A stretch of 64,000 nt of DNA from Streptomyces sp. BA2 (GTDB lineage Bacteria > Actinomycetota > Actinomycetes > Streptomycetales > Streptomycetaceae), in the NCBI RefSeq assembly GCF_009769735.1, contig NZ_WSRO01000002.1, positions 1,612,001-1,676,000 of the forward strand, written 5' to 3'. This document shows positions 24,146 through 31,340 of this stretch, in pieces. Every line of letters starts with the position of its first letter. Position 1 is the stretch's first letter. The position numbers and the translations under genes are program-made. The notes under the pieces are model-generated. The model searched no databases, was not told where the DNA came from, and was given only the letters and a program-made list of their open reading frames with translations.

Positions 24146-24506
24146 CGAGCCCGCTCCCAGCCGACCGGCCGTGGCGCACAGCCCATGAGACACCGTCACC
24201 GTCCGCCTGCTGAACACGGCCGCTGAGCACACGAACAGCGCCCCACACGACCATGCCGTACGACCCACCACTGTCCCGGCCCCGCCCCAAAACCACGTAA
24301 CGAGGTCGCTCCCAGCCCATCGACCGCAGCGCACAGCCCATCACCACCGCCGCCGCCCACCCACACCTGAATCGGCACGCACCCCACCCCTCAGACGCCT
24401 GCACCGGCCGTCTGCTGAACACAGCTGCTGGACACAGGGACGGCGCCCCACAGGACCACGACGTACGCCGCCCCCGGCCCCCGCCCGGCCGAAATCACGT
24501 AACGAG
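24139..24506. repeat. Three-copy diverged repeat marked by CACGTAACGAG
   Basis: The 11-mer CACGTAACGAG occurs at 24139-24149, 24294-24304 and 24496-24506. It is followed each time by a CGCTC-rich stretch, and after the first two by GCGCACAGCCCAT. A second marker, CTGCTGAACAC, is also shared by the first two copies. Each copy is about 150-200 bp. The first begins within the PAP2 stop codon. Confidence 0.7.
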
Positions 24507-24822
24507 CCCGCTCGCCCCACCCCTCGGTCGCGACACACGCCCGGACAATGGCGCGACCAGCACCGCTCAACGGGCACGACCCAGCTGCGAAACGGCGCGC
24601 CCCGGCCATCAAGCCTCCCCGGAGACTGGCTGCTCGACGCACTGACGGCGACCCTCACGCCGGGACCGGCACGACCCACGGCTGGGTCAGCGCGCGTCGG
24701 CAGTCCGGAATCCTCCGCGGTTGACGCCCGGCGGGCCGCCGCCCGCGCACCCCGTGCCGCTCAACGCCCCCGCCGCCCAGCGCACTTGACCGCCCCTCGT
24801 GCAGTCCCGGAGGATCCCTGGC
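24146..24822. other. 677-bp gene-poor region
   Basis: I find no convincing gene between the PAP2 stop and the HAD start. Minus-strand frames here show related peptides (GRG..S-YVVVLWGAV-like) only because the DNA is duplicated. They lack ribosome sites and streptomycete codon bias. The right part (24510-24800) shows no clear structure except GGAGG at 24809 for the HAD gene. Confidence 0.55.
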
Positions 24823-25524
24823 ATGGCGATCAAGGGCGCGCTCTTCGACTTCTCCGGGACTCTGTTCCGCATCGAGTCCACCAGTGCCTGGCTGCGGGCG
24901 GTGCTCCACGAGGCCCGACTCCCGCTCCCCGCAGCCGAGTTCGAGCGGCTGGCGGCCGGTCTGGAGCGCGCCGGGGCGCTGCCTGGCGGGGCGCGGCCCG
25001 ACGTCGTTCCCGAGCGCCTGGCCGAGCTGTGGGCCCAGCGCGACCGCAGCGCCGCACAGCACCGCGCCGCGTTCACCGCCCTTTCGCGCGAGGTCACTCT
25101 GCCCGATCCGCTCCTGCACGACGCCCTGTACGAACGCCACATGCGGCCGGAGGCCTGGTCCCCCTACGCCGACGCGGCGGAGGTGCTCGGCGGGCTCCGT
25201 GAGCGGGGCGTCCGCGTCGCCGTGGTCAGCAACATCGGCTGGGATCTGCGGCCCGTCTTCCGCGACCACGGCCTGGACCCGTACGTCGACACGTACGCCC
25301 TGTCGTACGAGCACGAGATCCAGAAGCCGGACCCCCGCCTGTTCGCGCGCGCCTGCGTCGCGCTCGGCGTCGATCCGGCGGACGCGCTGATGGTCGGCGA
25401 CGAACGGCACGCGGACGGCGGCGCCACCGCGCTCGGCTGCGCCGTCCACTTCGTGGACCACCTGCCCGTGGACCAGCGGCCGGCCGGACTGCGCCCCGTC
25501 CTCGGCCTCGTCGACCGGGGCTGA
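24823..25524 (+). CDS. HAD family hydrolase with altered motif I
   Basis: A 233-residue haloacid dehalogenase-fold protein with an alpha-helical cap. Motif I is FDFSGTLF (Asp9-Phe-Ser11-Gly-Thr), so the second Asp of DxDxT, the general acid/base of phosphatases, is Ser. Motif II is VVSNIG, motif III has the Lys of EIQKPDP, and motif IV is LMVGDERHAD. Asp9 should still be the nucleophile. The change is seen in some actinobacterial relatives and means ordinary phosphatase chemistry cannot be assumed. GGAGG lies 10 bases before the ATG. No partner gene is evident. Confidence 0.85.
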   Translation: MAIKGALFDFSGTLFRIESTSAWLRAVLHEARLPLPAAEFERLAAGLERAGALPGGARPDVVPERLAELWAQRDRSAAQHRAAFTALSREVTLPDPLLHDALYERHMRPEAWSPYADAAEVLGGLRERGVRVAVVSNIGWDLRPVFRDHGLDPYVDTYALSYEHEIQKPDPRLFARACVALGVDPADALMVGDERHADGGATALGCAVHFVDHLPVDQRPAGLRPVLGLVDRG

Positions 25525-25682
25525 GAGGCTCGCTCGTGCGGCAGCCGCAGCCGCAGCCGCACAGCATCACGCGCGTCTCCCGCCCAGCCCCGCCGTCCGC
25601 CCCGCCACAGTGATCCGCAGGTCACCACGGATCACGAGCGTGCCGTCGACCCCGTCGACCCCGTCGACCCCGCCGAGGACAG

Positions 25683-25811
25683 GACATCACCGTCACCTTC
25701 GACGGGCGGCGGTGTCTGCACGCCGCGGAGTGCGTGCGCGGGCCGCCCCGGGTCTTCGACCTGCGGCTCCTCGGCCTACGCTCGCGGCGCGGCGCGGCTC
25801 ATGACCGGTAG
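25683..25811 (+). pseudogene. Remnant of a divergent 4Fe-4S (Fer4_19-like) protein
   Basis: The frame from 25683 reads DITVTFDGRRCLHAAECVRG followed by PPRVFD, the start of the small mono-cluster ferredoxin-like family whose members continue with a PWI...CPSGAL half. Here the second half is missing; the frame runs into unrelated Arg-rich codons and stops at 25809-25811. The natural upstream codons (a DHERAVDP-like stretch, 25636-25680) are in another frame, implying a frameshift. There is no start with a ribosome site. The DNA around it is repetitive (GTCGACCCC three times), so slippage may have broken the gene. Confidence 0.6.
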
Positions 25812-25834
25812 CCCTCTCATGACCGGTAGCCCTC
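25799..25834. repeat. 18-bp tandem duplication at the DUF2630 stop codon
   Basis: TCATGACCGGTAGCCCTC occurs twice in direct contact (25799-25816 and 25817-25834). The right copy holds the last five codons and stop of the DUF2630 gene, read on the minus strand (EGYRS and TGA). The left copy is an untranslated second end. Confidence 0.9.
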
Positions 25835-26062
25835 GACCTCGGCGGCAGGCCGCACCCGCGCCTCGTCAGGGTTCTCGCCGAACTCCGCCTTCGCGCGCCG
25901 CTGGCGCAGCAGGTCCCAGCACTGGTCGAGTTCACGCTCGATCACGCCGAGCCTCGCACGCTCCGTCGCCTCGTCGATCGCTCCCGACGCCAGGGAGTCC
26001 CGCAGCGTCCGCTCGTCGTCGACCATCGACGCGATCCGGGACAGAATCTGCTCTTGATCCAT
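25817..26062 (-). CDS. DUF2630 family protein
   Basis: An 81-residue helical protein typical of DUF2630. It opens MDQEQILSRIASMVDDERTLR, then RLGVIERELDQCWDLLRQRRAK, and ends with a short NPDEARVRPAAEVEGY tail. These are small, probably coiled-coil cytoplasmic proteins of unknown role. GAGGAGG lies about 11 bases before the ATG at 26062. It is divergent from the TetR gene at 26255. Confidence 0.88.
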   Translation of the reverse strand: MDQEQILSRIASMVDDERTLRDSLASGAIDEATERARLGVIERELDQCWDLLRQRRAKAEFGENPDEARVRPAAEVEGYRS

Positions 26063-26219
26063 CTCAGTACGCCTCCTCGGCCCCCCGGCCCACTGTAAGG
26101 ACGGTTCGGCCGATCGGCACCTGTGAGCAGGCAACACTCCCCCGCGGTGCTGCCTGCCCCAGGTCGCACCGGACCACGAGACGACCACTGAGGGTCTGGG
26201 CCCGAGACACGCTGAGTAT

Positions 26220-26236
26220 ACTGGCTCCCAGCCAGT
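26220..26236. promoter_or_regulatory. Palindrome upstream of the TetR gene
   Basis: ACTGGCT-CCC-AGCCAGT is a perfect inverted repeat with 7-bp arms, lying 18 bases upstream of the TetR start at 26255 and next to GAGTATA, a possible -10. It probably binds the TetR product and could also affect the divergent DUF2630 gene. Confidence 0.65.
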
Positions 26237-26254
26237 CAACGCAGGAGTTACAGG

Positions 26255-26941
26255 ATGTCCCCGCGTAGCGCATCGGTCAATGAAGAGTTGCGAAGGCGTT
26301 CCAGGGAACGGCTCCTGCAGGCCACGGTCGAGCTGGTGAGCGAGCGCGGCTACGAGGCGACGACACTCGGCGACATCGCGGACCGCGCGGGCTCGGCCCG
26401 AGGCCTGGTGTCGTACTACTTCCCCGGCAAGCGTCAGCTCCTGCAGTCTGCCGTGCACCGGTTGATGCACCGCACGCTGGAAGCCGCGCTCGAACGGGAG
26501 CCGCGGTCGACGGACGGCGATGAACTCCTGGCCCGTGCCATCGACGCGATCCTGGGCCTGGCCAGGGACCAGCCCGTCCTCATGCGCACACACATGGCGG
26601 GGATCCTCCAGGCGGACGGGTTCGTGCGCTGCCCTGAGCAGCAGCACCTAGCCCAACTGCTCCGCGACACCGTCGTACGCCATGGGTCGCCCGACGTGGA
26701 CACCGACTATCCGCTGCTGCGCGCGCTGCTGATGGGCGCGGTCTTCGCGGTGCTGCTTCCGGGGGCGCCGATGCCGCTGTGCGCGCTGCGTGCCGAGCTG
26801 TTCCAGCGGTACGGGCTCGCGTGGGAGCTCGGAGTCCCGCCGGGCGAGGAGCCGCCCGGCGGGACACACGCGCGAGTCGCCGATCAGGCCGCGCAGGAGA
26901 CGCGGTCACCTCAGCAGCCGACTCAGCAGCCGACCCATTAG
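26255..26941 (+). CDS. TetR/AcrR family transcriptional regulator
   Basis: A 228-residue regulator. The helix-turn-helix covers residues about 12-58 (RSRERLLQATVELVSERGYEATTLGDIADRAGSARGLVSYYFPGKRQLL). The C-terminal ligand domain is helical (LARAIDAILGLARDQPVLMRTHM, PLLRALLMGAVFAVLLPG). The last 30 residues are Gln/Pro/Thr-rich. AGGAG lies 8-12 bases before the ATG. The palindrome at 26220-26236 suggests autoregulation. It converges on the LVIVD gene with 41 bp between stops; which other gene it controls is unclear. Confidence 0.87.
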   Translation: MSPRSASVNEELRRRSRERLLQATVELVSERGYEATTLGDIADRAGSARGLVSYYFPGKRQLLQSAVHRLMHRTLEAALEREPRSTDGDELLARAIDAILGLARDQPVLMRTHMAGILQADGFVRCPEQQHLAQLLRDTVVRHGSPDVDTDYPLLRALLMGAVFAVLLPGAPMPLCALRAELFQRYGLAWELGVPPGEEPPGGTHARVADQAAQETRSPQQPTQQPTH

Positions 26942-26982
26942 CCGAGTCAGCGGTCGACTCAGCGATCAGCCCATCGGTCCAC

Positions 26983-28482
26983 TCAGTCGAAGTAGTCCGG
27001 CTGGGTCTGGACATTGAGCTCACGGACGCGGACCCGCTCGGCGGGATCCGTCCGCTTGTCGTCGATCTTCAGGACGTCGAAGCCCTTGGCGATGTCGTTC
27101 GAGTAGACATAGCCGTTGTAGTAGTACGCCGACCAGGAGCCGCCGGTCTGGATCGCGTCGGTGCTGAGGGGACCGCGCTCGAAGTAGCCGATCTCCTTCG
27201 GCTTCGAGGAGTTGGTGAAGTCCCAGACGGAGACGCCGCCCTGGTACCAGGCCTGGACCATCAGGTCCTTGCCCTTGACCGGGATCAGCGAGCCGTTGTG
27301 GGCCACGCAGTTCTCGGTTGCGGCCTGGTGGCGCGGGATCTTGTAGTAGCTCTTGAAGACGAGCTTGCGGTGATCACCCTTGCCCTTGACGTCGTAGATG
27401 CCGTTGGCGCCGCGCTCCGGTCCGGTGGCCTCGTCACAGGTGGCGGCGCCGCCGCCACCCAGCTCGTCGGTGAAGACGATCTTGTCGGCCTTCTGGTTGA
27501 AGGTCGCCGAGTGCCAGAACGCGAAGTTCTTGTTGTCCTGGACCTGGTCGATGACCTTGGGCTTCTCGGGGTTCTTGATGGAGAAGAGGATCCCGTCGCC
27601 CATGCAGGCGCCCGCGGCCAAGTCCTTGGAGGGCAGCACGGTGATGTCGTGGCAGCCGGTGGTCTTGGAGACGCCCGGGTTGGTGGGCCCGCCCGGGTTT
27701 CCGCCGCCGTCGGGGCCTTCACCCGGGAAGAGGACGGGGAAGTCGACGACCGCGGCCTTCTGCGGGGCCTTGCGGGGCACCTTGATGATGGAGATGCCGT
27801 CGTGCGGGGGCTGGCAGTCCGGGAACGTCGCGCTCGGAGAGTACGAGGAGACGTACACGTAGACGTTCCGCTTCTCCGGCACCAGGGTGTGCGTGTGCGA
27901 GCCGCAGGCGGTCTCGACGGCGGAGACGTACTTCGGGTTCGACTTGTCGCTGATGTCGAAGACCTTCATGCCCTCCCACGAGGACTTCTCCGTCGCGGGC
28001 TGCGAGGTGCTGCTGCAGGAGTTGTCGCTGCGCGAGGAGTCGGTGGAGAGGAAGAGCAGGTTCCCGGAGACGGAGATGTCGTTCTGCGAGCCGGGACACA
28101 GGACTTGGGAGACGGTCCGCGGCTTCTTCGGGTTGCTGATGTCGAAGATGCGGAAGCCGTCGTAGTTGCCCGCGAAGGCGTACTTCCCCTGGAACGCGAG
28201 GTCGGAGTTGGTGCCCGGCAGCGCGTCCTTGGGGATGTTGGCGAGGTGCTTGATGTTGTCCGAGTGCACGATCTCGTCGGGCGCGGGTATCTTCCCGCTC
28301 TTGATGTCCGCCTTCGCATCGGCGGCATCGCTCTTCGAAACGCTCTTGGGTGCGGCCGGCGAGTCGCCCGGGTCGGGCGTCGCTCCGGCGGGCGCCGCGC
28401 TGAACAGCGCGGCAATCAGACCGAGCGCGGCCGCGCCGACGCCGAAGCGTCTGCGCCGTGTTCGGGGGTTGTTCAGGGTCAC
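26983..28482 (-). CDS. Secreted LVIVD repeat-containing protein
   Basis: A 499-residue exported beta-propeller-like protein. A signal peptide is clear: Arg-rich start (PRTRRRRFGV), a hydrophobic core and cleavage near PAGATPDP. LVIVD-type repeats recur, such as GFRIFDISNPKKPRTVSQV, GMKVFDISDKSNPKYVSAVE, GILFSIKNPEKPKVIDQVQ and GVSVWDFTNSSKPKEIGYFE. Cys pairs (SCSS, FPDC, GCHD, ENCVAH) may form disulfides, and several His residues follow (GSHTHTL, FWHSAT). The GTG at 28482 has GGGAGGAC upstream. It is divergent from the DUF305 lipoprotein gene; such pairs recur in streptomycetes and may share a cell-surface role. Its substrate is unknown. Confidence 0.85.
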   Translation of the reverse strand: MTLNNPRTRRRRFGVGAAALGLIAALFSAAPAGATPDPGDSPAAPKSVSKSDAADAKADIKSGKIPAPDEIVHSDNIKHLANIPKDALPGTNSDLAFQGKYAFAGNYDGFRIFDISNPKKPRTVSQVLCPGSQNDISVSGNLLFLSTDSSRSDNSCSSTSQPATEKSSWEGMKVFDISDKSNPKYVSAVETACGSHTHTLVPEKRNVYVYVSSYSPSATFPDCQPPHDGISIIKVPRKAPQKAAVVDFPVLFPGEGPDGGGNPGGPTNPGVSKTTGCHDITVLPSKDLAAGACMGDGILFSIKNPEKPKVIDQVQDNKNFAFWHSATFNQKADKIVFTDELGGGGAATCDEATGPERGANGIYDVKGKGDHRKLVFKSYYKIPRHQAATENCVAHNGSLIPVKGKDLMVQAWYQGGVSVWDFTNSSKPKEIGYFERGPLSTDAIQTGGSWSAYYYNGYVYSNDIAKGFDVLKIDDKRTDPAERVRVRELNVQTQPDYFD

Positions 28483-28499
28483 TGCGTCCTCCCTAGTAG

Positions 28500-28517
28500 C
28501 CGTTCGTAATTGAACGG
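28500..28517. promoter_or_regulatory. Dyad in the LVIVD/DUF305 divergent promoter
   Basis: CCGTTC-GTAATT-GAACGG is a perfect inverted repeat (6-bp arms, 6-bp spacer), and GAACGGTTC (28512-28520) continues it as a third half-site. It lies 18 bases upstream of the LVIVD start in a locally AT-rich spot. A repressor site for the LVIVD gene is likely. Confidence 0.55.
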
Positions 28518-28659
28518 TTCACGGACACCCCGCAGTATCGTGCTCATCATGCACAGATCAACAGGTGGCAACACATCTGTAATGAAAGTTTTTGATCACT
28601 ACCGCGCGTAAGCGTGCTAGGACGGTCCTCAACTCCCCCGCACGCCACAGGAGGCAGCC

Positions 28660-29313
28660 GTGCACCACCGCCGTACGCCCGCCGCAACCGTGTTCCTCAC
28701 GGCCGCCGTTCTGGCGCTCGGCGCCTGCGACTCAGGAGGCTCCGACGCCGGTTCACAGCCGGACAAGAAGACCGCGCCCGGACCTTCGGTGATCGCTCCC
28801 GGCAAACCGGGCGAGAGCGCCGCGACGATGTCCGCCGAGGACGCGGCCAAGAAGAGAACCGACGACAACACCCCCAACTCGGCGGACTTCACCTACACCC
28901 AGATGATGATCACGCACCACGGCCAGGCCCTGAAGATGACCGAACTCGCCCCGAAGCGCGCCGATTCCGCGAAGGTCAAGCGCCTCGCCGACCGCATCTC
29001 GGCCGCGCAGCGCCCCGAAATCGGCGCGATGAAGGGCTGGTTGAAGAACCACGGCGGTGCGAAGAAGCAGCCAGCTCACGACCACGGGACGATGCCGGGC
29101 ATGGCCACCGAGGGGCAGCTGAAGCAGCTGCGCGCCGCGAAGGGCAAGACGTTCGACGAGCTCTTCCTGAAGCTGATGATCACGCACCACAACGGCGCGG
29201 TCACGATGGCCACGGATGTGCTCTCCGACGGCAACAACATCCAGGTCGAGGAGATGGCCAACGACGTGATCGCGCAGCAGACGACGGAGATCAGCCGGAT
29301 GCGCGAGATGTGA
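28660..29313 (+). CDS. DUF305 domain-containing lipoprotein
   Basis: A 217-residue lipoprotein. The lipobox LALGAC (Cys at about residue 25) follows a hydrophobic signal. The DUF305 four-helix fold shows its two hallmark motifs, TQMMITHHGQALKM (residues about 84-97) and LKLMITHHNGAVTMA (about 167-181), plus the linking H-D-H-x-x-M-P-G-M segment. The paired HH and Met residues suggest copper or other metal binding, which is an inference. AGGAGG lies 5 bases before the GTG start. The gene is divergent from the LVIVD gene and converges on an MFS gene with 11 bp between stops. Confidence 0.88.
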   Translation: MHHRRTPAATVFLTAAVLALGACDSGGSDAGSQPDKKTAPGPSVIAPGKPGESAATMSAEDAAKKRTDDNTPNSADFTYTQMMITHHGQALKMTELAPKRADSAKVKRLADRISAAQRPEIGAMKGWLKNHGGAKKQPAHDHGTMPGMATEGQLKQLRAAKGKTFDELFLKLMITHHNGAVTMATDVLSDGNNIQVEEMANDVIAQQTTEISRMREM

Positions 29314-29324
29314 GGCGCGGGGCG

Positions 29325-30572
29325 TCAGCCGCCGGTCCGCGCGGCGTCCCGCTCGTCGTGCGGCTCGTGGTCCCTTCGCGGCAGCAGCAGGGGGGTGGCA
29401 AGGATCAGGACGCCGGCGACCCCGACCGCGGTACGCGGTCCTGTGACGCCGGCCAGCAGGCCCCACAGAGCGGTCATGGCAGCGATGGAGAGCTTGCTGG
29501 TGACCGACCAAGCGGACAGGGTGCGGGCGACGCGGTCCGCCGGGGTGTGGTCGAGGCGGTAGGTCGCGAACACCGGGTTGAACACGCCCGAGCAGGTGAT
29601 CAGGCCGAACTCGACGACGATGACGAGGACGAGCCCGGCGACACCGGGGCCGACGAAGGCGAGGCCGAGGAGCCAGCACGCCCGCAGCGTCCCTGCGGTG
29701 AGCAGGACCCTGTGCCGCCCGAACCGCTCGACGAGCGGCCGGGCAAGCCGCGAGCCGATCAGGCCGCCGACGCAGGGCACGGCGAACGCCAGGCCGTACT
29801 GCCAGGGCGCGAAGCCGAGTTCGCCGACCATCAGGACGATCAGGAGGGGCGAGGTCGCCATGATCAGGCCGTTGTTCAGAACCGTGTTGAAGAACAGCGG
29901 GCGCAGCGCAGGGCCCGCCAGGATGTAGCGCCATCCGTCGAGCAGATCACCTGCCCGGAAGCGGGGTGCCGGCACGGTGCGCACGGGGTGCGGCTCCTTG
30001 CCGCCGATCGCGCGGACCCCCAGGGCCGAGAGCAGATAGCTGACCGCGTCGGCCAGCACCGTGATCACCGGACCGAAGAGCCCGATCACGGCCCCGCCCA
30101 GCGGCGGCCCGATCACCAGGGCGGTCCAACTCGTGGACTCCAGGCGGCCGTTGGCGGCGAGCAGGTCCTCCTTCCGTACGAGCGCCTTGAGGCACGCACC
30201 GCTCGCCGCGCTGAAGGCGATGTCGGCCGCGCCGACCACGACCGCCACGGCCAGGAGCTGGCCGAAGCCGAGCAGACCGAGCGCGTACGCGGCGGGGACG
30301 CTGAGCAGCGCCGCGCACCGGACCAGGTCCATCGCGATCATCACCGACCGCTTGCGGCGGAACTCCACCCACGGCCCGAGCGGCACCGCCACCACCGCGC
30401 CCACCGCGAACCCCGCCGCCGCGAGGACCGACACCTCCGTCGGACCGGCGTCCAGGGCCAGGATCGCGATCAGGGGGAACGCGTCGAACGCGAGCCGCGT
30501 GCCGAACACACTGATCGTGTAGGCCGCCCACAGCCATCCGAACTGCCGCCCGAGGGACCGCCTGGCCTCCAT
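29325..30572 (-). CDS. MFS transporter
   Basis: A 415-residue 12-helix permease. The early LWAAYTISVFGTRLAFDAFP and the loop-2/3 signature VPLGPWVEFRRKRSVMI are clear, and SASGACLKALVRKEDLLAANGRLESTS is typical of the enterobactin-exporter-like (EntS/DHA3) branch that exports drugs or siderophores. I chose the ATG at 30572 (AAGGGG upstream); a GTG at 30608 would add 12 residues. Upstream is the long dyad at 30613-30656, which may regulate it. The substrate is unknown. Confidence 0.87.
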   Translation of the reverse strand: MEARRSLGRQFGWLWAAYTISVFGTRLAFDAFPLIAILALDAGPTEVSVLAAAGFAVGAVVAVPLGPWVEFRRKRSVMIAMDLVRCAALLSVPAAYALGLLGFGQLLAVAVVVGAADIAFSAASGACLKALVRKEDLLAANGRLESTSWTALVIGPPLGGAVIGLFGPVITVLADAVSYLLSALGVRAIGGKEPHPVRTVPAPRFRAGDLLDGWRYILAGPALRPLFFNTVLNNGLIMATSPLLIVLMVGELGFAPWQYGLAFAVPCVGGLIGSRLARPLVERFGRHRVLLTAGTLRACWLLGLAFVGPGVAGLVLVIVVEFGLITCSGVFNPVFATYRLDHTPADRVARTLSAWSVTSKLSIAAMTALWGLLAGVTGPRTAVGVAGVLILATPLLLPRRDHEPHDERDAARTGG

Positions 30573-30612
30573 ACCCGGTGCCACCCCTTGCCGCGCGCTC
30601 GAACACACTCAC

Positions 30613-30656
30613 TTTGACCTGCGGCATCCAAACCGGCGAGGGGTCCGCAGGTCAAA
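30613..30656. promoter_or_regulatory. Long inverted repeat upstream of the MFS gene
   Basis: TTTGACCTGCGG (30613-30624) is exactly mirrored by CCGCAGGTCAAA (30645-30656) around a 20-base centre. It begins 41 bases before the MFS ATG at 30572. Arm centres are 32 bp apart (three helical turns), which suits a regulator binding two sites. As RNA it could also be a 12-bp hairpin ending the DUF6214 transcript. Confidence 0.6.
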
Positions 30657-30699
30657 CCACGGCGTCGCGCGGCCACAACCAGCGGCCACAACCATGTGC

Positions 30700-31188
30700 C
30701 TAGCGGCGGTTGTGGCGCGGTGGCAGCGCTCCCGCGTCCCGGGCGGAGGCGATGAGCTTGAGGGACCGGCGGCGGCTGCGGCCGGTCGCCTGCATCACCG
30801 CGAGGACGGGGTCCCGCCCCTCGGTCTGCGCCGCGCGGTACTCCTGAGCCACCATCAGCCGCCCCTCGCGTCCGCGCGGCCAGGACGGGCGGGCGCGGCG
30901 TACGGCGGGCCGGTCCTGCGGGCGCAGGGCGTCGCGGCGGGCCGGCGCGGTCGCGCCGTCATCCGCGTGCGGCGGCTGGGCGTGCAGCCCCTCCAGGGTG
31001 ATCCGCCCCTCCGACACCACGGCCCGCGCGTCGATGGCGGCCCCGTCACCGAAGGTCAGCCGTACATGGAACGAAGGCGGTGCTGGGGGTGAGAAGGAGG
31101 GCGAGCCATCAGCATTCGGTCGATAGTGATCAGAAACGCCAAGAAAGGGGCTCTCAAGCACAATCAAAAGGTAGCCGTGCGATCGCAT
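30700..31188 (-). CDS. DUF6214-like protein, possibly with a degraded middle
   Basis: A 162-residue Streptomyces-type protein. FHVRLTFGDGAAIDARAVVSEGRITLEGLHAQP (residues about 40-72) and the C-terminal REGRLMVAQEYRAAQTEG and DPVLAVMQATGRSRRRSLKLIA segments look like the DUF6214 family; the last may be an HTH-like helix pair. From memory of relatives, the segment between (L-x-x-D-x-A-V-L-A-x-W-I-like) is missing and replaced by a Pro/Ala/Arg stretch (residues about 74-105), so the gene may be internally rearranged. The start at 31188 lacks a ribosome site and is uncertain. Confidence 0.55.
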   Translation of the reverse strand: MRSHGYLLIVLESPFLGVSDHYRPNADGSPSFSPPAPPSFHVRLTFGDGAAIDARAVVSEGRITLEGLHAQPPHADDGATAPARRDALRPQDRPAVRRARPSWPRGREGRLMVAQEYRAAQTEGRDPVLAVMQATGRSRRRSLKLIASARDAGALPPRHNRR

Positions 31189-31340
31189 TAGGTCACGAAC
31201 GGCACGCAGGGCCCGCGCGGCGGACGGCTCCTGAGCGGGGCGCCCGGATCAACGCGCCCCTCACCGAGTCTCCCCCTTCACGCACGGGGGTGCGATGCTG
31301 AAGACATCCCCCGAGGCCGCCTCGCGGAAGGAGCACCGCC

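Noticed and set aside
24084..24642. Minus-strand small frames with similar peptides
   Set aside because: The similarity comes from duplicated DNA; codon bias and start sites are poor.
26779..28509. 576-residue plus-strand frame opposite the LVIVD gene
   Set aside because: The minus-strand protein has a signal peptide and repeats; the plus frame is a composition artefact.
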